Shown piece by piece: positions 1 to 9,767 of a stretch of DNA of 64,000 nt. Each line of letters begins with the position of its first letter. The first letter of the stretch is position 1. Source of the stretch: Bathynomus jamesi (taxonomy: Eukaryota > Arthropoda > Malacostraca > Isopoda > Cirolanidae). Made by a program: the position numbers and the translations under genes. A model generated the notes under the pieces. That model was given only the letters and a program-made list of their open reading frames with translations. It searched no databases and had not been told where the DNA came from. The DNA lies in assembly GCA_023014485.1 (NCBI GenBank), contig JAJOZX010008796.1, positions 103,794 through 167,793 on the forward strand, in the 5' to 3' direction.

Positions 1-1521
1 AAACGAGTTCTTCGTTACAGTCTTCACGGAGGAAGACAAAATAGAAGTGCCAAGTCCTCGGATTACATATGACGGTGACCAGCCCGTAGAGACCATAAGT
101 TTTACGAGAAATGAGGTACAGCAATTAATTGATAAGATGAACAAATACAAATCACCTGGCCCCGACTTATTTCTTCCAAGGGTATTAAAAGAGGTTAGCC
201 ACAATGTTGTTGACGACTTAGTAACCATATTCAAACAATCAATCGAGTTAGGGAAAGTTCCAACCGACTGGAAGTTAGCAAATGTAACACCAATCTTTAA
301 AAAGGGATAGGGAAAATCCTTGTAATTATCTAACAATCTAATTTTTTATTCTCAACATGGATTTAGGCGACATAGATCCTGTCTGACAAACCTGTTAGAG
401 TTTTTCCATAATATGCATACACTGTACGATGCAAGTAGGGCAATAGATATAGTGTATCTCGACTTTCAAAAAGCCTTTGACAAAGTCTCTCACGCTAGAT
501 TGATAGCTAAAGTCAAAGGACTAGGAATCACCGGGCTCGTTTCCGACTGGATTGAGGATTGGTTAAAAGATAGAAAGCAGAGAGTGGTAATAAATGGAGT
601 GGCTTCGGAGTGGGCGCCCGTCACGAGTGGTGTCCCACAGAGTTCCGTTCTGGGTTCTTTACTTTTTATCATCTATATTAATGATATAGACATCGGGCTT
701 CTAAGTGCAATCTCCAAATTTGCAGACGATACGAAATTAGGAAGTAGTGTAGGTACTGAGGAGGGCGTAAGAACGCTTCAGAACGATCTTGACAGGTTGG
801 GCGAATGGTCTGCTACTTGGCAGATGCCATTCAACTTGGACAAATGTAAGGTAATGCACATAGGTTATAAAAACCCGATAACCGATTACTCTCTCTTGGG
901 AAGGAACTTGACTGAGACCGATCTAGAGAAAGATTTAGGAGTCTATATCAGCAACGATCTGAAACCGTCGAAGCACTGTGCAGAAGTCGAAAAGGGGCCT
1001 TAAAATTATTAGGTTATATTAAAAGACAGTTCCAGTTTCGGAACAAGGAGACTGTAATGTGTCTTTATAATTCTCTAGTCAGACCTCAACTGGAATACTG
1101 TGCGCAGTTTTGGTCTCCATCCCTCAGGAAGGACATAGAAAGGTTAGAAAGAGTAAAAGCAAGGGCTACAAAATTGATCCCTTCAATGAGAATGCAAAGC
1201 TACCAACGGAGATTGGAGCGCCTAAATCTGTTTAGCTTAGAGACGAGGAGGTTGCGGGGTCAGCTTATTCAAGTCTTCAAGATGCTCAAAGGAATAGACA
1301 GGGTAGATTAAAGAAACTTATTCTCACTTAATGCCAATCCGACAAGAAATAATGGGTTTAAACTGGAACTAAAGACATTTAGGACCTCTGTCTGCGGAAA
1401 TTTCTTTTCCTATAAAATAGTTAATATCTGGAACCAACTTCCCTCAGAGGTTGTTTCCAGTCAAAGTGTAAATGTGTTTAAAAATAGGCTAGACAAAGTA
1501 CTGAACACACTCATAGTTTAA
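1..1521 (+). pseudogene. CR1-like LINE reverse transcriptase, 3' part, broken
   Basis: Remnant of the RT of a non-LTR retrotransposon that would copy its own RNA into DNA at a nicked target. The frame opens at the window edge, so the 5' part lies outside. It reads through the RT palm motifs: SPGPD near 160, DFQKAFDKV near 465, a GVPQSSVLG block near 630 (usual form PQGSVLG, so Q/S varied) and FADDTK near 720, which carries the catalytic Asp pair. A stop at 308-310, a sequence gap near 310-350 and a frame break near 1003-1057 disrupt it. The C-terminal tail with WNQLPSEVV continues in another frame to a stop at 1519-1521. It is the same family as the copy at 43.8-46.6 kb. Clade assignment (CR1-like) is from motif resemblance, not from a search. 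Confidence 0.85.
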
Positions 1522-1835
1522 GATTAAAACCTCAGAAAACTCTGCAGGAGTTCGCTTGCACGGTGTCTCTGTGAGCAAGCTAAATATAGAGCTATTTATA
1601 TATTCTCAACTTTCCTGTAAAATTTCCTTGGCTACTTTTCCAGGGTCAAGGTATTTTCTTCAACCTTTTTCCGTACCTGCCTCTGGCAGGGAGGGAGCGG
1701 AGGGTGGGGAGAGCCTTCTACTTTTCTATCCAGTTTTCTACTACTATTAGGATAGTTGAAACAAAAATAAACTTTTAATAACAGGAACCTCCCAGAGTGG
1801 ACCGAAAGGTCTTTGAGGCTTCCTCTTGTCCTTGT

Positions 1836-1845
<10 letters not shown>
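1522..1845 (+). mobile_element. 3' UTR of the CR1-like LINE
   Basis: This stretch follows the RT stop and is nearly identical to 46790-47120 and 48500-48790, where it also follows LINE coding remnants. That makes it the family's 3' end. It finishes at CTTGTAACTCTCTC, running into a (TC)n tail, and the same junction is seen at the other copies. Confidence 0.7.

Positions 1846-1896
<51 letters not shown>
1838..1896. repeat. (TC)n(TA)n microsatellite
   Basis: About 27 bp of TC repeats run directly into about 32 bp of TA repeats. It sits between the LINE 3' tail and the tail of the minus-strand SINE, so it probably grew from one or both tails. Confidence 0.95.
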
Positions 1897-1899
<3 letters not shown>

Positions 1900-2067
1900 T
1901 TTTAAATCCTGTCAAAAGTTAAGCCTTTGGCTTCACTTTACACCTACAGCTTAACGTGAAATTTGAACGACGAAGGAAGTCAGAAATTACAAAGTCCTCG
2001 TCCGGACTCGATCTCGCGACCTCCCTATCAGCAACCCAATGTCTTACTTAACCACTAAGTTACCCGC
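1897..2067 (-). mobile_element. tRNA-derived SINE (minus strand)
   Basis: Read on the minus strand from 2067, the sequence has a tRNA-like 5' head with an A-box-like TTAGTGGTTAAG and, about 45 bases on, a B-box-like AGATCGAGTCC, the two parts of an internal RNA polymerase III promoter. It then runs into a tRNA-unrelated body and ends in the TA/TC microsatellite, as SINEs do. It lacks paired acceptor-stem ends and a clean cloverleaf, so it is not called a functional tRNA gene. The parent tRNA is not resolved. Confidence 0.55.
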
Positions 2068-2326
2068 AAAGTACCCATTTATCAACCAACCAATTTTTTG
2101 TATTGGATGATGAGCAGCTGCGTGAGCTGAGCACCACATTATTATTATTATTATTAATATATTTTTTGTTTTTTTTTGTTTTCCAGATTTACCGCCGATT
2201 CGTACCTAAAGAGACGGTACATATCTCGGCGAGGCAGTGAGTGGGTGATGTCACTGTGCTAGGGGCGGTAGACTAGGGGAATGAGTAAGGGTCAGTCGAT
2301 GGATAATGGGTAGGAGGGGTACGGTT

Positions 2327-5300
2327 TCAGATACGATGGAGCAGATAGGAGTGAGTAAGGAAGAGGAGAACGGCTTCCGCTGAAAAGTGGGGGCCGTCGG
2401 CGAGTATAGATCGTAGGCAGTTGGGTGTGGGGTTTTCGGCCGAGAGAGGGAAACACCTGCGACGGAGAGCGGCCAACTTTAAGCATTCCACCAGAAGGTG
2501 TAAGACAGTGATAGGGGTATGGCAGGTAGAGCAAAGCGGGGCTGGCGATTTCGCCATAAGGTGTCCGTGGGTGATGCGGGTGTGACCTATGCGGAGACGG
2601 GCTAGGATTACTTCTTTATGGCGGGACCGGTGGAATGAAGAAGCCCAGTGTCCTATTTGCGGTTTGATCGTGTGGAGTTTATTTTGTGTGGCCTGGTCCC
2701 ATTCCCGCTGCCATATGGAGCGGAAGTGGGAGCGGAAAGCCGGGAAGAAGTCGGAGAAGGGGAGGGGTCGGGAGGAGGCCGGCAGCAAGCAGGCCGTCTT
2801 TGCTGTGCGGTCCGCCGCCTCGTTACCCTGGATGCCGACATGAGCCGGGACCCAACAGAATACGATTGTCTTATGTTGGAAGATCGTTAAAAAGTGGAAG
2901 GTCTGCTGGATGGTACAGACGAGCGGGTGAGGGGAGTTAAATCTTTCTAGGGAGAGAAGTGCACTTTGGGAAACCGAATAAATGACAAAAGAGCTGGCAG
3001 AGTGGGTGCGCACAATATCGAGGGCCTCCGTTATGGCGAAAAGTTCCGCCGAAAAAACGGAGGCCTCGCGGGGCAGGCCGACGCTCCGGGAGAGCGGCTG
3101 GGACAGAATCACCGCTGAGGAGGCCACACCAGCTTCCGAGCGGGAACCATCCGTGTAAATGGCGATTGCGTCCGGGTGTTGGGTTGCGTGTTCGCGGAAA
3201 AGTGACCTGTATATCATGGCGCTCGTGGTAGTCTTCGGTAGGGAACACAGATCTTTGCAGAACTTGATAGGGGTTAGGATCCAGGGGGGGTAGATGCTGA
3301 ATGAAATGGGGATAACTAAGGGGGCGGGCATGTTGAAAAGATCAAGGAAAGAGCGGACCGCTTCAGTGAAGTGCCAGCTCCGTCCCTGAGGTGGTAGTTC
3401 TAAAACCGCCGTGCCCAGAAGCGAAGAAGGTAGCCTCTGTGCACGGAGGTATGTCCGCATGAGGAGTAGACCCCGTCGGAGGGCGAGAGGGAGATGATCA
3501 CATTCCATATGGAGGCTGGAGGCTGGGGAGGAGCGGAAAGCACCGGTGGCGAGGCGGAGGCCTCTATTAAGTACCGGGTCCAGGATACGGAGGCGGGCGT
3601 TGGAGGCTGAACCATAAACTGCGCTACCATAGTCCAGCTTCGACTGTACTATGGAAGTATAAAGGCGAAGAAGAGAGCGTCGGTCTGCACCCCATGTGGT
3701 GTGAGAGAGGTGATCCAGGAGAGCGAGGGGGCGTCGAAGGGATTGCTTTAGGTGCTTGAGATGGGGAACCCAATTGAGCCGTCGGTCTAGGGTCATGCCC
3801 AGAAAACGCGTGGAGGGTACCACCTCAAGAGGACTGCCGTATAATGTAACAGAGGGTAGAGGAAGGGTTGTGGGTCTTCTTCTACTGAAGACCATACACT
3901 TGGACTTAGGGATGGAGAGGCGGAAACCCACCGACGTCGCCCACCTTTCCACCCGGTAGATGGCGAGCTGCATTTGCCGTTGAACGACAGACGGTTCTCG
4001 CCCTGCGAAGTAGATTGCAAGGTCATCCGCGTAGATGGAAGAGCGGATTGTGGGTGGAAGGCATTGTGAGACCGTGTTCATCACGACAGAGAAGCAGAGA
4101 ACACTGAGGATGCTTCCCTGTGGGACCCCGTCCTCCTGCACAAAGGTGTCAGAGACGACTGAGCCCACCCGGACTTTAAAGGTCCGAGAAGTAAGGAAGC
4201 CCCTGATGAAGGTAGGCATGGCTCCGACAAGGCCCAGATGTCGGAGCTGACCGAGGATCATTGCTCGACGGGTGGTGTCATAGGCCTTCTGGATGTCGAA
4301 GAAGACTGACAGTACGAACTGTCTATTGTCGAAGGCATCCTGTATGTCTCGGCTGAGAAGCAGGAGGGGATCAGTGGTGGAGCGGAATTGTCTGAAGCCG
4401 GACTGGGTAGACGGGAAGGAATTGGTACGTTCAAGGACGAACGATAATCGCGTAGCGACCATTTTTTCGAGGATCTTGCAGGCACAACATGTCAGGGCGA
4501 TTGGTCTGTAGTTTGTGGGGTCCAGGGAATCTTTGCCGGGCTTGGGGATAGGGATGACGTGGGCCTCCTTCCACCTAAAGGGGAAGGCACCCTCTATCCA
4601 TATGCGATTGTATAGGTCTCGCAGGAAAATTTGTAAGGTAGAGTGGAGGTGTTGGATCATGCCGTACGGAATACCGTCCGGGCCGGGACAAGGGGATCGT
4701 CGAGAGGCCAGTGCCGTCTGTAGTTCACGCATGGTAAACAATCGATTGTAGGTGCTGTCTATGGACGGTGGGGAGGGGCTATCGTCAGGGGCGGGTACGG
4801 GATTGGCTGCAGAGGAAGAAACGGCGGCGAAGGTAGAAGCAAGGTGGTCTGCCACCGACTTGGGCCCACATAGGAGTCCGTCGTTTGTCCGGAGGACCGG
4901 GGGTCGGGAGGGGACATGTCGCCTCTCGACGCCCCGCACCTTCTTCCAGATGGTAGCCGAAGGTGTGTTGGCGGTAATGCCGGACACAAAGGCACGCCAA
5001 GAGGCTCGGCGCGCTCTCTTCATTGTGCGGCGGGCGATGGCCCTGACCCGCTGCATCTCCGTGCGATGAATGGGGAGTCGCGTCCGGTAAAAGCGCCGAG
5101 TTGCCTTCTTCTTGGCGCGCACGGCCTCCGCGCACTCCGGGGTCCACCAAGGAACCCGTCGGGCGCGGGGGTAGGCGGAGGATTGTGGTACGCTTGTGCT
5201 TGCGGCCGTTAGAACGACGGACTCGAAGTATGCGACGCACTCGTCGATGGATGGGAAGTGGGCAGTTGTAAGGGTGGTATATGTGTTGTCGCGGAAGCGG

Positions 5301-6112
5301 GCCCAATTCGCGTTGGTGGTAACCCACCTTACCGGTACCCGTACGGTCTGGTCGGGTCGACTGAGGGTGAGTAGAATGGGGAGATGGTCACTGCCATAGT
5401 CCTCTCGGAGGACTTGCCACGTGAAGTCTAGGAGGGCATCGGTTGATACGAGGGACAGGTCTATACAGGATGGAGTGCAGGTGGCGGCATGGTAGAATGT
5501 AGGAGAGCCATCGTTGAGGCATTCGAAGGAGAGCTCGGTCATGACGGATATCAGGGTTGGGGCCATATAGGTGGAGTGTGTGTCGCCCCACAAGGGGTGA
5601 CGACTATTGAAATCGCCCAGTAGTAGGAAGGGCCTGGGGAGTTGTTCCACGACTTCCACCAGGTCGTCGCGGGAGACTTGAGCGTGGGGGGGAAGGTAGA
5701 TTGAATAAATGGTGTACTGTCTATCCAGGGAGAGCCGGACGGCAGTCACCTGTAGCGGGGACCGGATGGAGAGATTGTAGAAGGGGACTGCGTGGTGGAC
5801 GAGGATGGCAGCTCTCCTTCGAGTGCAGGTAGGAGGCGGGGTGGCGACGCAGAAATAACCAGTGGGGCAGGGCATGGACCTGGTCCCCAGGATTAGCTCC
5901 TGGAGACAGACACACACCGGACGGGAAGTGGCAATCAAGGAGTTAAGGCCTTCATAGTTTGCAAAGATTCCTCGACAGTTCCAGTGGACTATTGTGGTTT
6001 TTGGGGGATCCATTAGTTGATGAAGGGGGATGGGTAAAGGTGTAGGCGCTAGGAGGTTGGAGTGTGAAGGAAGATCTGGAGTTCGCGAAACTGAAGGCTG
6101 GGTCGGGAGCAT
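2327..6112 (-). CDS. I-like LINE ORF2: endonuclease, reverse transcriptase, RNase H
   Basis: A 1261-residue polyprotein driving target-primed reverse transcription. The N-terminal third is an AP-endonuclease-like (EEP) nuclease: NCRG near residue 45, LLGDFNSRHPLWG near 165 and SDHLPILLTL near 240, which holds the catalytic His. The central RT has DPTNYRPIAL, FFDIQKAYD, GVPQGSILS and YADD near residue 694. A C-terminal RNase H has YTDGS near 983, SAELFAI, and NEAADRTAK. The third RNase H catalytic position, usually Asp in an SDSxSAL motif, is Val here (SVSQSAL, codon 2972-2974), so RNase H is probably inactive. The ATG at 6112 opens the frame; a second ATG just before PPKTTIVHWNCRG at about 6013 is the more family-like start. 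There are no internal stops. Confidence 0.92.
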   Translation of the reverse strand: MLPTQPSVSRTPDLPSHSNLLAPTPLPIPLHQLMDPPKTTIVHWNCRGIFANYEGLNSLIATSRPVCVCLQELILGTRSMPCPTGYFCVATPPPTCTRRRAAILVHHAVPFYNLSIRSPLQVTAVRLSLDRQYTIYSIYLPPHAQVSRDDLVEVVEQLPRPFLLLGDFNSRHPLWGDTHSTYMAPTLISVMTELSFECLNDGSPTFYHAATCTPSCIDLSLVSTDALLDFTWQVLREDYGSDHLPILLTLSRPDQTVRVPVRWVTTNANWARFRDNTYTTLTTAHFPSIDECVAYFESVVLTAASTSVPQSSAYPRARRVPWWTPECAEAVRAKKKATRRFYRTRLPIHRTEMQRVRAIARRTMKRARRASWRAFVSGITANTPSATIWKKVRGVERRHVPSRPPVLRTNDGLLCGPKSVADHLASTFAAVSSSAANPVPAPDDSPSPPSIDSTYNRLFTMRELQTALASRRSPCPGPDGIPYGMIQHLHSTLQIFLRDLYNRIWIEGAFPFRWKEAHVIPIPKPGKDSLDPTNYRPIALTCCACKILEKMVATRLSFVLERTNSFPSTQSGFRQFRSTTDPLLLLSRDIQDAFDNRQFVLSVFFDIQKAYDTTRRAMILGQLRHLGLVGAMPTFIRGFLTSRTFKVRVGSVVSDTFVQEDGVPQGSILSVLCFSVVMNTVSQCLPPTIRSSIYADDLAIYFAGREPSVVQRQMQLAIYRVERWATSVGFRLSIPKSKCMVFSRRRPTTLPLPSVTLYGSPLEVVPSTRFLGMTLDRRLNWVPHLKHLKQSLRRPLALLDHLSHTTWGADRRSLLRLYTSIVQSKLDYGSAVYGSASNARLRILDPVLNRGLRLATGAFRSSPASSLHMECDHLPLALRRGLLLMRTYLRAQRLPSSLLGTAVLELPPQGRSWHFTEAVRSFLDLFNMPAPLVIPISFSIYPPWILTPIKFCKDLCSLPKTTTSAMIYRSLFREHATQHPDAIAIYTDGSRSEAGVASSAVILSQPLSRSVGLPREASVFSAELFAITEALDIVRTHSASSFVIYSVSQSALLSLERFNSPHPLVCTIQQTFHFLTIFQHKTIVFCWVPAHVGIQGNEAADRTAKTACLLPASSRPLPFSDFFPAFRSHFRSIWQREWDQATQNKLHTIKPQIGHWASSFHRSRHKEVILARLRIGHTRITHGHLMAKSPAPLCSTCHTPITVLHLLVECLKLAALRRRCFPLSAENPTPNCLRSILADGPHFSAEAVLLFLTHSYLLHRI

Positions 6113-6402
6113 GGCTGGCTATCTACCGTTCACCAGGGAAGGAATCGGTCGGCCTGTCGAACCCTGCGGAGGTTGCGGGGTCGAGTCGGCCGAGCGAGAC
6201 CGGAGGCGTGGATCACGGCAGGCAGAGGAACATCGTGGGCTGAGCGGGTCAGAAGTGCCTTGTCGGGCTTCTATGGTCGGGCCAGGGGGGGGCACGTTAA
6301 CCCCAAAAGGGGCGCTACCCCGCCAGTCCGGGGTCTCACGGCGGACCCTAGGTGGTGACAGGGGGTACCAAAAAGACTGGGCGGGTGGGAGGGAGGGCGT
6401 AC

Positions 6403-8250
6403 TCAGGGTAGCTGATAAGGGGGGGTCGGGGATGTTGGGGGGGTAGGTACGATGGGGGTGGAAGGAGGTGAACCAGAGTGGTCTCGTGGAGGGGTGGAGA
6501 AAATGGCACCAGGAGGCAAGGGCAGATCCAGGAGACTCATGGGCGTGGGCGCAGCCGAGCTTCCCTCGGTCACACCGTGCAGCTGCGCCAGAGCCGCATC
6601 CACTGGATCCACTGGGCTGGGTCTCGTCGTACAGGGCGGGTCGTGGATTTCGGCCACTATTGTCAGAGTCTGTGGGGGTAGAACGGTGGGACTTCTACGA
6701 TGGGGAGAGATGGACATAGTGGGCGTGGTGGGCGGTTTAAGGGTCCGAGCCGTCTTCTTGGTCTTAGGGGAAGAGGGAGAGAGACGTTGGGAGGCCGGAG
6801 GGTCTGGTGACACGCTCCGGCGTCTCCGCCTCGACGGCTTGCTCCGGGCGGCAGGTTCGGGCGTGTACAGGGGGTACTGGGAAGGCAGGGTTTGAGGTGG
6901 CTGGGACCTGGAAACCCTGGTCCCAGACTCCTGGGGGATTCGTGGCAGGTGAGGTGCGGGAAGAAGAGGAACGGTAGGGGGACAGGGGACCGTCGGGTCC
7001 TGCGAGGATTTGCTATGTGGGGAACAGGAAGCAGTGGCTGGGGGGGGTTTCGGCGGCAGGCCAGGGCGGCGTGCCGAGATGATAGAGCCGAGAGCAGCGG
7101 CATAGGACACCCCCGGCCTCACCTCCCGACTCCGCACCCTGTCGCGTGCCTCACGGGGGCTAAGGAAGTCCGTCACCTGTAGGCCTCGGACCTCCTTCTC
7201 GAACCTGAAGAAAAGGCATTCTCGGGATGAAGAGGGATGTGCGCCTTCACAGTTCGAGCATTTGGGTGTGTTGGGGCACCTGTCAGGGTGGGCGGGTCGT
7301 CCACAGTGAACACATAATGGATGCGGCTGTCGACAAGCAGAGCTGACGTGTCCGAATTTATTGCATTTGAAGCAACGGGTCGGGTCTGGGACGTATGGGC
7401 GGATAGAAAACTCGCATGAGGCGCGGTCTCCCATACCCCATACAATACGGCCAGGGGGGATTAGTGAGTTAAAAGTAAGGAGCAGACGTGGGGTGGGGGA
7501 GGGGGTGCCTCCCTGTCGGGATGTGAAACGATAGATCTTAGTAACTCCTTGGGGTGCGAGATCCTCCAGGAGCTCGTTCACTGCGACCGACAGTAGGCGG
7601 GTGGCGTAAATAGTGCCCTGACTCTGGTTCAGGCGAGGGTGTGGGGAAACGGACACCGAGCATTCAAGGACCTCAGTGATGGAGAGTAGGGCTTTCGTTT
7701 CTGCGGCTGAGCGTGATTTTACGAGGAGGGAGCCATCCCTCTGTGGGCGTACGTCATAGCGGCTGGAGTTGCTGTGGGTTCGGATCGCCTGGAACGTCCG
7801 TTCAGAGTTGTTCGGGAGGGACCCAGATGTAGGCCGAATCACCAAGAATTTGTGGATACTTGGAAGGGAGAGGGAGGCTGTAGAGTCGAAATGTACTGGA
7901 ATATTCAACGGTCGGTAGGACGGCCGTGAATGCCGGCTCCCCCGTCCGCCGCGAGGCTCTCTCCGCGGGGAGGTGGGCTGACGGCGGGTGAGGGGGGCAT
8001 ATGGGGAGAGCAAGAAGCCGGGTTGTGGGGGCAACTCCTCGGTGGAACTTGACTTGCCCGAAGGTGGCTGAAGTGGGCTGGGGCGAGGCCCCTGCTCTAG
8101 AGAGTGTAGGTCCAAGGGCGTAGTCGAGGGACGGACTGGGGTCGGCAACGGAAAAGGAGAGTGCAAGCGTTCCGCTTCAACAGGGGGGTCAACCCCATTA
8201 GGTTGCGGTCTTCCAGTGGTAAAGGACTCGAGGGCCTGGTTGCCCACCAC
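6403..8250 (-). CDS. I-like LINE ORF1: gag-like protein with zinc knuckles
   Basis: About 615 residues of RNA-binding, gag-like protein that would coat the element RNA. The N-terminal third is Pro/Ser-rich and low complexity. A globular part (FLVIRPTS onward) precedes three CCHC-type zinc knuckles, beginning CFKCNKFGHVSSAC and followed by CVHCGRPAHPDRC and CSNCEGAHPSSSREC. The C-terminal half is again Pro/Ser/Arg-rich. No ATG opens the frame: the first in-frame codon given here is GTG, and the frame is open to about 8340. An ATG at about 8320 lies in another frame that meets this one near 8250, so a one-base frameshift near the start is likely. It lies just upstream of ORF2, which it would serve. 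Confidence 0.85.
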   Translation of the reverse strand: MVGNQALESFTTGRPQPNGVDPPVEAERLHSPFPLPTPVRPSTTPLDLHSLEQGPRPSPLQPPSGKSSSTEELPPQPGFLLSPYAPLTRRQPTSPRREPRGGRGSRHSRPSYRPLNIPVHFDSTASLSLPSIHKFLVIRPTSGSLPNNSERTFQAIRTHSNSSRYDVRPQRDGSLLVKSRSAAETKALLSITEVLECSVSVSPHPRLNQSQGTIYATRLLSVAVNELLEDLAPQGVTKIYRFTSRQGGTPSPTPRLLLTFNSLIPPGRIVWGMGDRASCEFSIRPYVPDPTRCFKCNKFGHVSSACRQPHPLCVHCGRPAHPDRCPNTPKCSNCEGAHPSSSRECLFFRFEKEVRGLQVTDFLSPREARDRVRSREVRPGVSYAAALGSIISARRPGLPPKPPPATASCSPHSKSSQDPTVPCPPTVPLLPAPHLPRIPQESGTRVSRSQPPQTLPSQYPLYTPEPAARSKPSRRRRRSVSPDPPASQRLSPSSPKTKKTARTLKPPTTPTMSISPHRRSPTVLPPQTLTIVAEIHDPPCTTRPSPVDPVDAALAQLHGVTEGSSAAPTPMSLLDLPLPPGAIFSTPPRDHSGSPPSTPIVPTPPTSPTPPYQLP

Positions 8251-8820
8251 CCGAGTGTTGAGAGGAGTAGTAGTCCGGGAATGAGAAGCAGTAGTCGTAA
8301 GCCGGGGGGGAAGTGTCCATAGCTAAACAAAAAAGAACTTCATCCCCCGCGCGCATCCAGCCACCACCGACTCCAACAAGGGAAAGGCGAAGTGTGGGCA
8401 CACTTGGTCCCACCGCCGATGGATGTCACGCAGGGGAGATACACCCGCACCCAGTCCCTGTGCCTGAAAGGCAGCCACTCTCATCCAACGCGCGGTGAAA
8501 AGTGGCAGGGACAGGGTTTGGGTTTGGTTGGAAAGCGACAAGGGTGCAGGGCAACCACCTCCCACACCCAAGGGCCAAGGAAAGGGTCAAAATCAAGGTC
8601 CAAAGAACAACGCCAAAAAAAACAGGGAGAAGCCAGAAAGAATGGGTTAAAGGAGAAAGAAAGAAAAAGAAGCAGGAGATCAGCCGGGTCCCCAAACGGG
8701 CCCAATGATCCACGAGGGCAGAGAAAGCCCTTACACCGAAGAAAGGTGTATTCCCACATTCGCCACAGAGGGACGCGCCCTATAGCTCCGGACAAAGCAA
8801 AGGGATTATTAATATATACA
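8251..8820 (-). other. 5' leader of the I-like LINE
   Basis: GC-rich to purine-rich sequence upstream of ORF1 with no convincing coding frame beyond the misframed ORF1 start. It probably holds the element's 5' UTR and internal promoter. The element end is not marked by a clear target duplication. Confidence 0.4.
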
Positions 8821-8987
8821 GGCCCCTATGTTAGGTTAGGTTAAGTAACTGCGTAATGTTCGTACATAGCACGTACGTACACTGCTTGTACGTATGTATT
8901 ATACACGTGTATATAAAAAGAGGGAGTGTGTACCGTGAATGTGTACACATTTGATGCTTAAATTGAATTGTCTCGTTTTCATCTTAC

Positions 8988-9147
8988 CTTCACCGTCGTC
9001 GTGTTCGGGTCGGGGCCGTGAAGGGAAAACGTCTTCATAAAATATATCCACTCCAGACTGCTTAAAAGTCTCCACCCAAATCTCTTTTGCTTCCAAATTG
9101 TGTAATCGAACGTGGGCGAAGTAATAGTGTCCATAATTTGGATAATG
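8988..9147 (-). CDS. Candidate exon C of an unidentified host gene
   Basis: A 160-base minus-strand exon with an AG acceptor preceded by a pyrimidine run (CCTCTTTTTCAG) and a strong donor GTAAGA. The reading that starts in phase 0 gives 53 codons beginning HYPNYGHYYFAHVRLH and ends with one leftover base (phase 1). Phase 0 matches the donor phase of exon B at 9737, which favours this frame; another open frame exists across the exon. The peptide is rich in aromatic residues and ends acidic (PEHDDGE). I do not recognise the family. The flanking introns hold TTAGG-like repeats and transposons. Confidence 0.5.
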
Positions 9148-9736
9148 CTGAAAAAGAGGAAAGAAAACAAATGTTAAATTTAACCTTTTTTAAAACGACT
9201 TTTTTTTACATTAAAACGAAAACATTCGCAATTTTCATCTTTATTGAAACGAACACGCGTACGCGCAATGTTCGTTTTCCATACAGAACCGCGACATTTC
9301 ACGCGTTCATTTCTGTATCACGACACTCGCCCAATTTTTAAAACCAAACTTAGCTTAGCCTAACCTTACCTAACCTAGCCCAGCGAAACCTAACCTAGCT
9401 TATCTTAGCCTAACCTTACCTAGCCTAGCTTAGCCAAACGTAACCTATCCTAGTATAGCCTAACCTAAATTATATCCCCTTTTTTTCCGGCTAAAAGATA
9501 CCATTTATAAATATAATTCACCGCGACACAATGTCGGGATACGCACGTCGTTTAAAAGTTAAATTTAAAAAGACGTAAAGCGTCACCACATTTTTTGATA
9601 AAAAGACATCTTTTATCCTTATATTAAAATATTTTTGCGCACCACATTTTAATCGAACCTTTTTAATTAATTAATTAATTTAACCTTTATTAATTAATGG
9701 CTTCCTTTAAAAGGGGAAAAATTAACCTCAATTTAC
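9148..9736 (-). other. Candidate intron with degenerate TTAGG-type repeats
   Basis: Between candidate exons C and B. It contains a run of imperfect CCTAA/CCTTA/CCTAG units at about 9349-9470 (arthropod telomere-like motifs on the plus strand) and AT-rich sequence with TTAATTAATTAATTAA near 9664. No gene is seen. Confidence 0.5.
9349..9470. repeat. Degenerate telomere-like (CCTAA)n repeats
   Basis: Many imperfect CCTAAC, CCTTAC and CCTAGC words in a row, close to the arthropod telomere unit TTAGG on the other strand. The units are too diverged and too short for a real telomere; this is an interstitial relic. Confidence 0.7.
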
Positions 9737-9767
9737 CTTTTCCTCAAAGAGGGAAATATTCAAATTA
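9737..9767 (-). CDS. 3' end of candidate exon B, cut off by a transposon
   Basis: Thirty-one bases between the TTA target duplication (9765-9767) and a donor AAG|GTAAATT at 9736/9737 on the minus strand. Placed after 12138-12420 with one TTA copy, it continues that reading frame without a stop as ..DNLNISLFEEK and ends in phase 0, matching exon C. This is the strongest sign that the two pieces were once one exon. Confidence 0.6.

Larger units (their letters stand above)
2133..8780 (-). mobile_element. I-clade LINE, nearly full length
   Basis: A two-ORF non-LTR retrotransposon on the minus strand: a 5' leader (about 8780-8340), ORF1 with zinc knuckles, a gap of about 290 bases, ORF2 with endonuclease, RT and RNase H, a 3' UTR of about 170 bases and a terminal repeat that reads (TAA)n on the element strand (plus 2139-2157). 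An RNase H domain with a TAA-repeat tail is typical of I-factor relatives. The 5' border is approximate; CCACATT near 2130 and near 8754 could be a target duplication but is not convincing. Codon use and GC content are higher than in the surrounding AT-rich DNA. Confidence 0.85.

Noticed and set aside
1980..2067. Functional tRNA gene
   Set aside because: The A and B boxes are present, but acceptor stems do not pair and there is a SINE-like tail.
4785..5327. 180-codon frame and many others across 2.3-8 kb
   Set aside because: Shadow frames of the GC-rich LINE ORF1/ORF2, with no independent motif.
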